Notes: generated by a model not told the origin, from the letters alone. A stretch of 8,555 nt of DNA from an uncultured Lachnospiraceae bacterium (GCA_902797705.1 CADBTX010000205.1:1-8555); one strand, 5' to 3'. Positions 1-7,866 are shown, counted from the first letter of the stretch. Made by a program: numbers and translations.

Positions 1-935
1 AACTCCCGGCCCTTCAGCATATCGCTGTGCATGGTGGACTTCAGTTCCTCCATGCTGTCAAATTTCCTTTCCCCTCTTGAAAAGTGGAGTAGATCCACCC
101 TCAGATTCTCACCGTACAGGTCGTCATTGAAATCGTACAGAAACGTTTCCGCATTGACCCTTCCGTCCTCCTGCACAGTGGGTTTTATCCCTATATTGGT
201 AATGCTCTTTACCTTTTCCGAACCAAAGCTGGTCTCGGAGAAATATACCCCGAAGGGCGGCAGAAGCTTGCTATCCTCCGGAAATATATTGACCGTAGGC
301 ATGTCAAGCACCTTGCTCCCGAGCTTTCTCCCGTGGCTCACCTTTCCGATGATACTATACGGTCTGGAAAGCAGTGCGTTCACCATCTCCATGTCCCCCT
401 GTTTCAGTTTATCCCTAACAAGGGAGGAGCTCACGGTCTCGTCATGAAACCTGACCTTTTCCACCATATGGACCTGAAAACGGCCCTTTGACGCACTTCT
501 TAAAAAGCCGATATCTCCTTTTCCGCCTCTGCCAAAGCTCATATCCGGCCCCGCGGCTATATAGGCGGCATTCAGACCCTTTATCAGTATCTCTTCCACA
601 AAATCACCGGGAGAGATACTTACCGTGTTTTCACGGAGAGGGTACTCCAGAAGATAATTGATCCCCCTCTCCCTCACCGCCTCTTCTCTTTCCAGGTTGG
701 TGGTGAGCATCTCCGGTTTTTCCCCGGTGAAATACGATGTAAACGGCTGATCGAAGGTGAAAAGAAGGGTCTTTAAGCCCTTTTCCTCCGCATACTCCAT
801 CATTGTATCAATGAGACGTATATGCCCGAGATGTATGCCGTCAAACTTTCCTATTGTGAGGGCAAGGGCGGGCTTTTCCTCACCGGAAGCCCTGAAATGC
901 GCCTCATATTCCTCTATTCCGTGAAATACCTTCAT
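1..935 (-). CDS. ribF: Bifunctional riboflavin kinase / FAD synthetase (3' end cut by window edge)
   Basis: Translating the minus strand from the ATG at 935-933 gives an open frame of 311 codons to the left edge. RibF phosphorylates riboflavin to FMN and adenylates FMN to FAD in the cytosol. The N-terminal nucleotidyltransferase half shows GKFDGIHLGH (residues 29-38, HxGH-type ATP motif), FTFDQPF (59-65) and SSSLVRDKL (169-177). The C-terminal flavokinase half shows HGRKLGSKVLDMPTVN (201-216), LLPPFGVY (224-231), TNIGIKPTV (246-254) and AETFLYDF (262-269), whose Glu263 matches the catalytic acid of the family. The sequence reaches the usual final helix (EELKSTMHSDM), so only a few residues are probably missing. 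Its ATG overlaps the truB stop as ATGA, and no good Shine-Dalgarno is visible, so translation is probably coupled to truB. One oddity is Asp211 where the family motif usually has Gly (LGFPT-like). Confidence 0.95.
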   Translation of the reverse strand, partial: MKVFHGIEEYEAHFRASGEEKPALALTIGKFDGIHLGHIRLIDTMMEYAEEKGLKTLLFTFDQPFTSYFTGEKPEMLTTNLEREEAVRERGINYLLEYPLRENTVSISPGDFVEEILIKGLNAAYIAAGPDMSFGRGGKGDIGFLRSASKGRFQVHMVEKVRFHDETVSSSLVRDKLKQGDMEMVNALLSRPYSIIGKVSHGRKLGSKVLDMPTVNIFPEDSKLLPPFGVYFSETSFGSEKVKSITNIGIKPTVQEDGRVNAETFLYDFNDDLYGENLRVDLLHFSRGERKFDSMEELKSTMHSDMLKGRE

Positions 936-1825
936 AAGAACATTTTTTTAAGTCTGGCAAGTCCTTTTGAAACGGTATAAACCGCAGCAAAGCTCCCATC
1001 CTTCAGATGTACCCTGTAATCCCCGTCACGTACCTTATCCGGCACATTAAAGGGATTGCCGTTCCTTAAGAGGCTCTCGCTCTTCCCGTTAACGGTGAAG
1101 GAAGGAAGGGACATGAATACAGACTCTATATCCCTTATAAAACTGTCTATATCCCCTTTATCAACGTGCTCCTTCACCTCATCAAGTGTCAGTGCGTCCA
1201 TAAGAGAGTATGAAGAAACCCCTGTCCTCACAAGGCTCTCCATTGCAGCCCCTGTACCAAGCTTTTCTCCCATATCCCTGATAAGGGATCTTACATAGGT
1301 CCCCTTTCCGCACCGTACCCCAAAGGAAACCAGCGGCGGTTCAAAATCCCGGAGCTTTATATCATATATCTCCACATGACAGGGCTTCCGCTCTATCTCG
1401 ACGCCCTCTCTTGCCAGCTCATAGAGCTTCCTTCCGTTCACCTTTTTGGCGGAATACATGGGGGGTATCTGGTCATAGCCTCCCACAAAGGATTTAAGCG
1501 CCTCTTCAGTCTCTTCCCGGGATGGAGCGTTTTCCTTATCGATAAGACGCTCTGTCAGGATCTCCCCGGTCATATCCTCTGTGTCCGTAGTGACTCCCAG
1601 TCTTGCCACGGCTTCGTATTCCTTAAAAGTATCCGTTAAGATACTCACCGTCTTTGTGGCTTTCCCAAGGCAGACCGGCAGCACTCCTGTGGCATCGGGG
1701 TCCAGAGTCCCGGTATGGCCGATCTTTTTCATCTTCAGGATACCCCGGAGAACGGCCACCACATCATTACTGGTATATCCCTTCTCCTTATTGATCACCA
1801 GGATCCCTTCGAATCCTTTATCCAT
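932..1825 (-). CDS. truB: tRNA pseudouridine(55) synthase TruB
   Basis: TruB isomerises U55 to pseudouridine in the T-loop of tRNAs. With the ATG at 1825 the protein has 297 residues, normal for the family. GHTGTLDPDATGVLP (residues 36-50) contains the catalytic aspartate, Asp42. PPMYSAKKVNGRKLYELAREG is the conserved substrate-binding segment, and GTYVRSL is the later family motif. The C-terminal ~60 residues look like the small PUA-like domain. I prefer the ATG at 1825-1823 because a GGA lies 7 nt upstream, the protein then starts close to the conserved GILVINK strand, and the overlap with nrnA is the 8-nt ATGGATAA. That mirrors the rbfA/nrnA junction. An in-frame ATG at 1840 would add five residues (MRDLL) and is also possible. 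The stop overlaps the ribF start as ATGA. Confidence 0.95.
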   Translation of the reverse strand: MDKGFEGILVINKEKGYTSNDVVAVLRGILKMKKIGHTGTLDPDATGVLPVCLGKATKTVSILTDTFKEYEAVARLGVTTDTEDMTGEILTERLIDKENAPSREETEEALKSFVGGYDQIPPMYSAKKVNGRKLYELAREGVEIERKPCHVEIYDIKLRDFEPPLVSFGVRCGKGTYVRSLIRDMGEKLGTGAAMESLVRTGVSSYSLMDALTLDEVKEHVDKGDIDSFIRDIESVFMSLPSFTVNGKSESLLRNGNPFNVPDKVRDGDYRVHLKDGSFAAVYTVSKGLARLKKMFL

Positions 1826-2798
1826 CAGAAGATCCCGCATCGAACTGCTTCTCGATCTCCGCCGAGATATTGTTCAGGATGTCGTGATAGGTGCCGTTCA
1901 TTGAAAAACCGGCAGCCTTCTTATGGCCCCCGCCTCCGAATTTCTTTGCGATGACCGCCAGGTTCACACGGTCGCTGGCCCTCATGGATACCTTGTAGAG
2001 GTTCTGCTCATGTGAACTCTCATACATGAAAACAGCCACATCCACGCCCTTGGTCTTATAAAGCTGGTTTGCGATGCCGTCAAAGTCGTGGCTGGTGGCA
2101 CCATAGAAATCCATGGTCTTATGGTCGACAACAGACGCAATGCAGCGGCCGTCCATAAAAAGAATGCTCTCCAAAATGGCCCTTCCCATTATCTGGTTCT
2201 GCACATAGGTCTTTTCGTAATATGTCTTATTGATTATGGTGGTAAAGTCAAAGCCGAATTCAATGAGCTTTCCCACGGTCTCAAGGGTATGCCTTGAAGT
2301 ATTGGAATACTGCAATATCCCGGTATCGTGAATGATCCCCGTATAGATGCAGACAGCGATATCCCTGTCAAGCTTTGACTCATCCATAAGGTTGAATGTA
2401 AGTTCCGAGGTGGAACTTGCCTGAGGATCTATGTAAGAATATCTTCCGAAACCCGTGTTGCTTATATGATGGTCAATGCAGGCAGTGGTCCCTGCGGAGG
2501 AAAAATACTTTTGAGCAGCGCCAAGTCTGTCCATATCCCCCAGATCCATGGCGATAAATAAGTCATAGACCTTATCCGGCATATCCTCTTCCAGTATGGT
2601 TATCTCATCAAAACCCTTCATGTAGGAGTATATCTCCGAGGGCTTTTCAAGCAAAAGGGCCAGTTCCTTTTCCGGCCACAGTTTTTTTATGTAGTTATAC
2701 AAAGCGAGGGTAGAACCCACTGCATCGCCGTCAGGCCTTACGTGGCCTGCAATACATACGGATCCCGCCCCCTCTAAAATCTCCTCAAGCTTAAACAT
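1818..2798 (-). CDS. nrnA: DHH/DHHA1 family phosphoesterase, NrnA-type oligoribonuclease / pAp phosphatase
   Basis: The predicted product has 326 residues. Family members degrade RNAs of about 2-5 nt and dephosphorylate 3'-phosphoadenosine 5'-phosphate (pAp) to AMP, using Mn2+ in the cytosol. The metal-binding motifs are all present: GHVRPDGDAVGS (residues 18-29), AMDLGD (83-88, Asp85), the DHH triad (109-111) and GIIHDTG (154-160, Asp158). The C-terminal DHHA1 domain has GGGGHKKAAG (288-297). The ATG at 2798-2796 is chosen over an ATG 36 nt upstream. It has AGGAG at 2809-2805 with a 6-nt spacer and the protein then begins at the family N-terminus. The start overlaps the rbfA stop by 8 nt (ATGTTTAA). 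Position between rbfA and truB is typical for Clostridia and fits recycling of RNA fragments. The exact substrate preference (nanoRNA, pAp or cyclic dinucleotide products) cannot be read from sequence. Confidence 0.93.
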   Translation of the reverse strand: MFKLEEILEGAGSVCIAGHVRPDGDAVGSTLALYNYIKKLWPEKELALLLEKPSEIYSYMKGFDEITILEEDMPDKVYDLFIAMDLGDMDRLGAAQKYFSSAGTTACIDHHISNTGFGRYSYIDPQASSTSELTFNLMDESKLDRDIAVCIYTGIIHDTGILQYSNTSRHTLETVGKLIEFGFDFTTIINKTYYEKTYVQNQIMGRAILESILFMDGRCIASVVDHKTMDFYGATSHDFDGIANQLYKTKGVDVAVFMYESSHEQNLYKVSMRASDRVNLAVIAKKFGGGGHKKAAGFSMNGTYHDILNNISAEIEKQFDAGSSDG

Positions 2799-3180
2799 CC
2801 TCTTCTCCTCGCATTGCCCGGATCTCATTGTCATGCTTCATCACATCATCGATCTTCTTTGACATATCGACTCCGTAAGCAATGGAACCGTCCATAACGA
2901 ATTCTATCTCGGGAGTGTTGCGCAGGTTCACTATCCTGGCCAGTTCCCTTCTGATAAAGCCCTTTGCGGAATTAAGTCCCATATAGGTATCATCCCTTTC
3001 CTTATCTCCCCCAAGGACACTGATATATGCCTTGCAGGTCTTAAGGTCAGGGGATACCATCACTTCCACCACGGATGAATAGGGACTCACCCGGGGATCC
3101 TTTACATCCCTTATTATCGATGACAGGGCTCTCTGCACTTCACCGTTTATCCGGTTATTCTTTGTAGAGTTCTTTCTCAC
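2791..3180 (-). CDS. rbfA: 30S ribosome-binding factor RbfA
   Basis: RbfA binds the immature 30S subunit near helix 1 and the central pseudoknot of 16S rRNA. It helps late maturation and cold adaptation. The 129-residue product is of family length and forms a single KH-type domain. RINGEVQRALSSIIRDVKDPR (residues 10-30) is the first helix and adjoining conserved segment. SAKGFIRREL (71-80) contains the AxG kink that replaces the usual KH GxxG loop. LRNTPEIEFVMDGSI (86-100) is the final strand. The start is a GTG at 3180-3178 that directly abuts the infB TAA with no spacer. The N-terminus MRKNSTKNNRINGEV matches the family well, which supports this GTG. No strong Shine-Dalgarno is visible, so translation probably relies on ribosomes finishing infB. 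Confidence 0.95.
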   Translation of the reverse strand: MRKNSTKNNRINGEVQRALSSIIRDVKDPRVSPYSSVVEVMVSPDLKTCKAYISVLGGDKERDDTYMGLNSAKGFIRRELARIVNLRNTPEIEFVMDGSIAYGVDMSKKIDDVMKHDNEIRAMRGEEDV

Positions 3181-5997
3181 TTATTTTCTCTCAACCTCGA
3201 CCATCTTGTAGCACTCAACGGTATCCAGCTCCCTGACATCATTAAAGTCTTCGAATACCAGACCGCACTCGTAGCCTTCCCTGACTTCCTTTGCATCATC
3301 CTTAAATCTCTTTAAGGAAGCAAGCTTTCCTTCGTGTATAAGCTCTCCGTCTCTCATGATACGTACGGAGCAGCCTCTTTCAACGATACCGTCTGTCACA
3401 TAGGATCCGGCGATATTACCTATCTGGCTCGCCTTGAAGATCTGACGGATCTCAACGTGACCGATGATCTTCTCTTCAAATACAGGAGCCAGCATGCCCT
3501 TCATGGCAAGCTCCATATCGTCTATAGCCTGATAGATGACCTTATAAAGCCTTATATCCACATCTTCCTGCTCCGCGCTCTGCTTCGCCATGTTATCGGC
3601 CTTAACATTGAAGCCGATTATAATGGCGTTTGAAGCGGATGCCAGAATAACGTCGGACTCGCTTATGGCTCCTACTCCGGAGTGGATGACCTTTAATGCC
3701 ACTTCCTCATTTGAAAGCTTGAGAAGGGATGTCTTCAGGGCTTCCACAGATCCCTGAACATCAGCCTTGATAATGACATTGAACTCCTTAAGATCGCCCT
3801 CCTTGATCTGTGAATACAGATCGTCAAGGGACATCCTGGTCTTGGTATCGCGGAGAAGCTCATTCTTCTGCTGTGCCTTAAAGGTATCCGCGAAGTTCTT
3901 CGCCTCCTTGTCGGATTCGGGAGATACAAAGATCTCACCTGCTTCCGGCACATCATCAAGTCCAAGTATCTCGGCAGGAGTGGAAGGCGTAGCCTCCTTG
4001 ATCTTCCGTCCGTTCTCATCCAGCATGGCTCTTACTCTGCCGTGGCAGGCGCCGACCGCAATGAAATCTCCCACATGAAGGGTTCCCTTCTGCACCAGTA
4101 TGCTGGCAACAGGTCCCCTTCCCTTGTCAAGCCTTGCTTCCAGCACAAGACCTCTGGCCTTTCTGTCTGAATTGGCCTTTAATTCCATAACATCGGCGGT
4201 TAAGAGGATCATCTCCAGGAGCTGGTCTATGCCCTCTCCTGTCTTTGCGGAAACCGGAACAAATACGGTAGAACCGCCCCAGTCCTCGGGGATCAGCTCA
4301 TGCTCGGACAATTCCTGCTTAACTCTTTCGATATTGGCGCTGGGCTTATCTATCTTATTTACCGCAACTATTATCTCAACTCCTGCGGCCTTTGCGTGGT
4401 TTATAGCCTCCTCTGTCTGGGGCATCACTCCGTCGTCCGCAGCAACGACAAGGACTGCGATATCCGTGGAGCTCGCGCCTCTCATTCTCATGGCTGTGAA
4501 GGCCTCATGTCCGGGAGTATCGAGGAAGGTGATCTTCTGTCCCTGGACCTTTACCATATATGCACCGATGGCCTGAGTTATGCCGCCGGATTCCTTTTCC
4601 GTCACACGGGTCGCCCTTATCTTATCCAGAAGGGAGGTCTTACCGTGGTCAACGTGTCCCATTACGCACACAACGGGAGGACGCTTGGTGAAGTTTGCGG
4701 TATCCTCTTCCTCTTCCTTCAGAAGCTCCGCTATAACGTCAACCTTCTTCTCATGCTCGCAGAGTATATCGAAATCAGCGGCGATATTTTCCGCCTCTTC
4801 GTAGCTGACCTCCGAATTCAGGGTCACGACCTGTCCGGTCAGAAACAGCTTCTTTATTATCTGTGAAGCCTGTATCTTCATGTGATCCGCCAGATCCCTG
4901 ATGGTTATGGTCTCGGGAATGACGATCACCTTGATCTCTTCTTCAGCGGGCTTCGGCTGAGGCGCAGGCTTTCTGAATCCGTGAGGATTGAACTTCTTTC
5001 CTGCCTTCTCCTCCATGCTGGCTTCAATAGCCGCATCCTTTTTCCTTCTTAATTCGGACTGTCTTCTCCTGTCGGCGTCACTTCTTCTTCCCTGTCCGCC
5101 TTTTTCCTGCTGAGCGCCCTGAGGCCCTCCTGCAAAGCCGCCCCTGCCCGGCGCGTTCTTTCCGTAGGCACCCGGTTTTTCATTTCTTCCACCAGGGAAA
5201 GGCCTACCGCCGTTATTCCCAGCACTACGATAATTCTGCTGAGGACCTTTTCCAGCTTTGCTGCCTCCTTCTTGAACAACATTTCCCCCACCTCTTCTTG
5301 CATTGGACGCGCCGCTATTTGCCTGACGCATCGAATCATATACATTGCCGAATACTTTTCTGGGTGCAGCGGCAGCGGCAGGCGCTGCAGTCTCCTCTGT
5401 CCCGGGCTTTTCCGCTTCCTTCTGTTCCTCTCTGGTAACGGTCTCTTCCCTGGTCTCGAGGATCTTTACCTCTTCTTCCTTTTCCTTTTCAGGAAGCTTT
5501 ATTCCTTCAAAAGCATCGGGGCTTGCCACTTCCGTATGCTTAAATGTCTTTTTGACCGGCTTCGAAGGATCTTCGATCTTTCCGCCGCTGATGGTATACA
5601 CCTGGCGTCCGGCATTGGCCCGGTTTCCGCTCATGCTGTTTCTGTTGTTTGTAGCAAATATGATATGCTTTTTCTTCGGCGGAGGATTCTTTACCGGAGC
5701 CTTGGGTCTGTCGCTCTTTTTATCATCCTGAGCCTCTTCGTTCTTCTTTTCCTTTTTCTTTTCCGCAGGCTTTTCAGCCTTGCCCTCAGCACCGGAAGAT
5801 GGAGCCTTCTTTGCTTCACCCGGTTTTGATCCAAAGTTTCCACGGACCATATCCGCTTCTTCCTCACTGATCTTATTCATGTGGCTAGTTACTTCCACGC
5901 CCTTGCCCTTCAGGAATTCTATGACTTCTTTATTGGAAACCTTGATTCCCTTTTCCTGTAATTCTTTTGTAAGTTTTAATATCTGAATGCTTGCCAT
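3181..5997 (-). CDS. infB: Translation initiation factor IF-2
   Basis: IF-2 is the GTPase that brings fMet-tRNA to the 30S subunit and promotes 50S joining. The product has 938 residues. A short IF2_N helical domain lies at about 1-50. A long low-complexity linker (about 57-345) is Lys/Glu-rich at first, then Gly/Asn/Arg-rich at 225-320. A second IF2_N domain lies at about 358-410. The GTPase domain has G1 GHVDHGKT (447-454), the switch I segment GGITQAIGAY (471-480), G3 DTPGHEA (493-499), G4 NKID (547-550) and G5 SAK (583-585). Domains II, III (around VIIKADVQGSVEAL, 741-754) and the fMet-tRNA-binding C2 domain (about 840-935) follow. The ATG at 5997 has GGGAGG at 6010-6005 with a 7-nt spacer, the best ribosome binding site seen among these genes. 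It follows ylxQ after 34 nt, the largest intergenic gap in the operon. Confidence 0.98.
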   Translation of the reverse strand: MASIQILKLTKELQEKGIKVSNKEVIEFLKGKGVEVTSHMNKISEEEADMVRGNFGSKPGEAKKAPSSGAEGKAEKPAEKKKEKKNEEAQDDKKSDRPKAPVKNPPPKKKHIIFATNNRNSMSGNRANAGRQVYTISGGKIEDPSKPVKKTFKHTEVASPDAFEGIKLPEKEKEEEVKILETREETVTREEQKEAEKPGTEETAAPAAAAAPRKVFGNVYDSMRQANSGASNARRGGGNVVQEGGSKAGKGPQQNYRSAGNNGGRPFPGGRNEKPGAYGKNAPGRGGFAGGPQGAQQEKGGQGRRSDADRRRQSELRRKKDAAIEASMEEKAGKKFNPHGFRKPAPQPKPAEEEIKVIVIPETITIRDLADHMKIQASQIIKKLFLTGQVVTLNSEVSYEEAENIAADFDILCEHEKKVDVIAELLKEEEEDTANFTKRPPVVCVMGHVDHGKTSLLDKIRATRVTEKESGGITQAIGAYMVKVQGQKITFLDTPGHEAFTAMRMRGASSTDIAVLVVAADDGVMPQTEEAINHAKAAGVEIIVAVNKIDKPSANIERVKQELSEHELIPEDWGGSTVFVPVSAKTGEGIDQLLEMILLTADVMELKANSDRKARGLVLEARLDKGRGPVASILVQKGTLHVGDFIAVGACHGRVRAMLDENGRKIKEATPSTPAEILGLDDVPEAGEIFVSPESDKEAKNFADTFKAQQKNELLRDTKTRMSLDDLYSQIKEGDLKEFNVIIKADVQGSVEALKTSLLKLSNEEVALKVIHSGVGAISESDVILASASNAIIIGFNVKADNMAKQSAEQEDVDIRLYKVIYQAIDDMELAMKGMLAPVFEEKIIGHVEIRQIFKASQIGNIAGSYVTDGIVERGCSVRIMRDGELIHEGKLASLKRFKDDAKEVREGYECGLVFEDFNDVRELDTVECYKMVEVERK

Positions 5998-6031
5998 TAA
6001 CTTCCCTCCCTGAAAAGCGTTCTATCTTTTA

Positions 6032-6346
6032 TTACTCTTCCGGATCCTTAAATAGCTCCAGTATCTTTTTCCCGAAACCCTCATCTATGACTGCTGCAAC
6101 CGTACGGCTCTGCTTCCCCAGGTACTTCCCCAGTTCTTCCTTCGTTCCCCATATCACAAGAGGCACTCCGTAGGATCCGCATTTGTCCCTGAAGGTCTTC
6201 TTGCTCCGTTCCGACGCCTCGGCACTTACTATCACAAGATATGCTTCTTTGCTCCGCACATATTGAAGGACCGTATCCTCTCCGCTTTTGGTCTTTCCGG
6301 CCTTAGTGGCCATCCCTATCAGCGAGGCTGCTCTTCCCTCTTTCAA
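6032..6346 (-). CDS. ylxQ: YlxQ, L7Ae/L30e-like K-turn RNA-binding protein
   Basis: This 104-residue protein belongs to the ribosomal L7Ae/L30e/S12e/Gadd45 family, whose members bind kink-turn RNAs. The biological target of YlxQ is not established. The sequence shows AASLIGMATKAGKTKSGED (residues 6-24), the family N-terminal helix and loop. AYLVIVSAEASERSKKTF (35-52) and GVPLVIWGTKEELGKYLGK (60-78) follow. The start is a TTG at 6346-6344 with GAGGAG at 6362-6357. I chose it because an internal ATG at 6313 would remove the conserved first helix. This start lies inside ylxR and gives a 44-nt overlap, the largest in the operon. The gene sits between ylxR and infB, as in many Bacillota. Confidence 0.9.
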   Translation of the reverse strand: MKEGRAASLIGMATKAGKTKSGEDTVLQYVRSKEAYLVIVSAEASERSKKTFRDKCGSYGVPLVIWGTKEELGKYLGKQSRTVAAVIDEGFGKKILELFKDPEE

Positions 6347-6611
6347 ACTCTCTTATCTCCTCAAAGATCTTTTCCTTAAGTTCCGGACTTATTCCGCTCC
6401 TATAGGATCTTTCCAGCCCGTTTTTCTTAAAGGCCTTTTCTATGCAGTCACTGTTCCTGCAGATATATGCCCCGCGGCCTTCGGCAGATCCGCTTTCATC
6501 CACTGACAGTGTGCCTTCCGCTGTCCGGACTATCCTCAAAAGCTTATCCTTTTCAAAAATGAGGCCGCAGCCCGTGCACTTTCTCGATACTGTATGCTTA
6601 CTCTTCAACAT
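6303..6611 (-). CDS. rnpM: YlxR / RnpM, RNase P modulator
   Basis: This 102-residue YlxR-family protein has the hallmark motifs RKCTGCG (residues 10-16) and GRGAYIC (45-51), with DCIEKAFKK following (55-63). In Bacillus subtilis YlxR was renamed RnpM because it binds the RNase P RNA and modulates RNase P activity in vitro. Applying that role here is inference by family. Cys12, Cys15, Cys51 and Cys56 form two Cys pairs that could bind a metal; this is a guess from spacing. The ATG at 6611 lies inside the nusA 3' end (14-nt overlap). It is preceded by GAAGAAGGGA, a weak ribosome binding site very close to the ATG. A TTG at 6608 would have slightly better spacing and loses one residue. Confidence 0.92.
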   Translation of the reverse strand: MLKSKHTVSRKCTGCGLIFEKDKLLRIVRTAEGTLSVDESGSAEGRGAYICRNSDCIEKAFKKNGLERSYRSGISPELKEKIFEEIREFERGKSSLADRDGH

Positions 6612-7866
6612 TCCCTTCTTCGACGGGTTCTTCCGGGCTTTCTTCCTCAGGGGCCGCTTCTTCAGGAACTGCCTCTTCCTCTTCCTCGTATTCCTCAGGC
6701 CCTATATAATTCCCGTCTTCATCATAATACTCTTCATCATACTCACCCTCTTCATCCAGAAGGTAATCCTCCATACGGAAGCCGGGTGCGTCCTTAGCCT
6801 GGGTCTCAGATTTTATATCGATCTTGAATCCGGTGAGCCTGGCAGCAAGACGGGCATTCTGTCCCTCCTTACCTATAGCAAGGCTCAGCTGATAGTCGGG
6901 TACCACAACCTTTGCCGTTTTCTCATCACCGTCAACTATGGCTGATACCACCTTTGCAGGTGAAAGGGAGTTCTCGATAAAGATAGCAGGGTTCTCATCC
7001 CAGTTGATGATATCTATCTTCTCTCCTCCCAGCTCGTCCACTACGGCGTTTACTCTCGTTCCGTTAAGTCCTACGCAGGCACCCACAGCATCCACATCGG
7101 GATTATTGCTGTAAACCGCGATCTTTGTACGGCTTCCCGCTTCTCTGGAGATACCCATGATCTCCACGGTGCCGTCAGCCACCTCGGAAACCTCCTTTTC
7201 AAAGAGCTTCTTAACCAGCTCAGGATGCGTTCTGGATACAAGGATCCTGGGACCCTTGGTGGTATTCTTGACCTCCAGCACATATACCTTGACCCTGTCA
7301 TGGATATTTAAGAACTCGCCCCTTACCTGCTCTCCCTCAGAAAGGAAGGCATCGGCTTTTCCAAGGTTTATGCTGATATTCCGTCCGATATATCTCTGTA
7401 CCGTTCCGCTTACCACATCATGCTCCCGGGCGGAGAATTCGTTAAATACGGAATTTCTCTCCTCTTCACGGATCTTCTGCAGTATCACGTTCTTTGCATT
7501 CTGGGTGGCGATACGTCCGAATTCCTTGCTCTTTAATTCCACCTTTACGGTGTCCCCGAGATTTGCCTCGGGATCTATTGCCATGGCGTCATCGGCTGAG
7601 ATCTCGGTAACGGGATCCAGAACCTCTTCCACTACAGTCTTTTCAGCGTACAGAAAATAGTTGCAGGTCTCCCGGTCTATCTCACAGTGCACATTTTCGC
7701 TCCTTCCGCCGAAATTATTCCGGCAGGCCGTGAGAAGTGAATTCTCGATAGCCTCAAAAAGGGTCTCCCGGTTTATGCCCTTTTCTTTTTCAAGCAGCGA
7801 AAGCGCCTGCAGGAGCTCTGTATTTACTCCGGTATTCTCCTGAACTTCTTCCTTTTTCTTTTTCAT
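6598..7866 (-). CDS. nusA: Transcription termination/antitermination factor NusA
   Basis: NusA binds RNA polymerase and nascent RNA, promotes pausing and hairpin-dependent termination, and takes part in antitermination. The 422-residue product has the RNAP-binding N-terminal domain (about 14-145, starting NTELLQALSLLEKEKGI), an S1 domain (about 150-212) and KH1 with GLNGTRV (266-272). KH2 has IGKEGQNARLAARLTG (331-346). Two features exceed the compact Bacillota form. One is a 13-residue basic/acidic N-terminal extension (MKKKKEEVQENTG). The other is an acidic C-terminal tail from about 366 to 422, in which I count 30 Asp/Glu of 57 residues. The ATG at 7866 has a clear GGAG at 7877-7874 with a 7-nt spacer. 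rimP ends 15 nt upstream, and the 3' end overlaps ylxR. Confidence 0.97.
   Translation of the reverse strand: MKKKKEEVQENTGVNTELLQALSLLEKEKGINRETLFEAIENSLLTACRNNFGGRSENVHCEIDRETCNYFLYAEKTVVEEVLDPVTEISADDAMAIDPEANLGDTVKVELKSKEFGRIATQNAKNVILQKIREEERNSVFNEFSAREHDVVSGTVQRYIGRNISINLGKADAFLSEGEQVRGEFLNIHDRVKVYVLEVKNTTKGPRILVSRTHPELVKKLFEKEVSEVADGTVEIMGISREAGSRTKIAVYSNNPDVDAVGACVGLNGTRVNAVVDELGGEKIDIINWDENPAIFIENSLSPAKVVSAIVDGDEKTAKVVVPDYQLSLAIGKEGQNARLAARLTGFKIDIKSETQAKDAPGFRMEDYLLDEEGEYDEEYYDEDGNYIGPEEYEEEEEAVPEEAAPEEESPEEPVEEGNVEE

Noticed and set aside
2799..2834. Upstream ATG at 2834 as the nrnA start
   Set aside because: It would add 12 non-conserved residues (MTMRSGQCEEKR) and a 44-nt overlap with rbfA, and it skips the AGGAG site perfectly spaced for the ATG at 2798.
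4100..4866. Long plus-strand ORFs of 158 and 188 codons opposite infB
   Set aside because: They lie antisense to the conserved IF-2 GTPase domain, overlap each other in different frames, and have no recognisable domain. They are shadows of the infB reading frame.
5272..5829. Plus-strand ORF of 185 codons rich in Phe, Leu and Ser that looks membrane-like
   Set aside because: It is the complement of the Lys/Glu/Gly-rich IF-2 linker. The hydrophobic look comes from reverse-complemented GAA/AAG codons.
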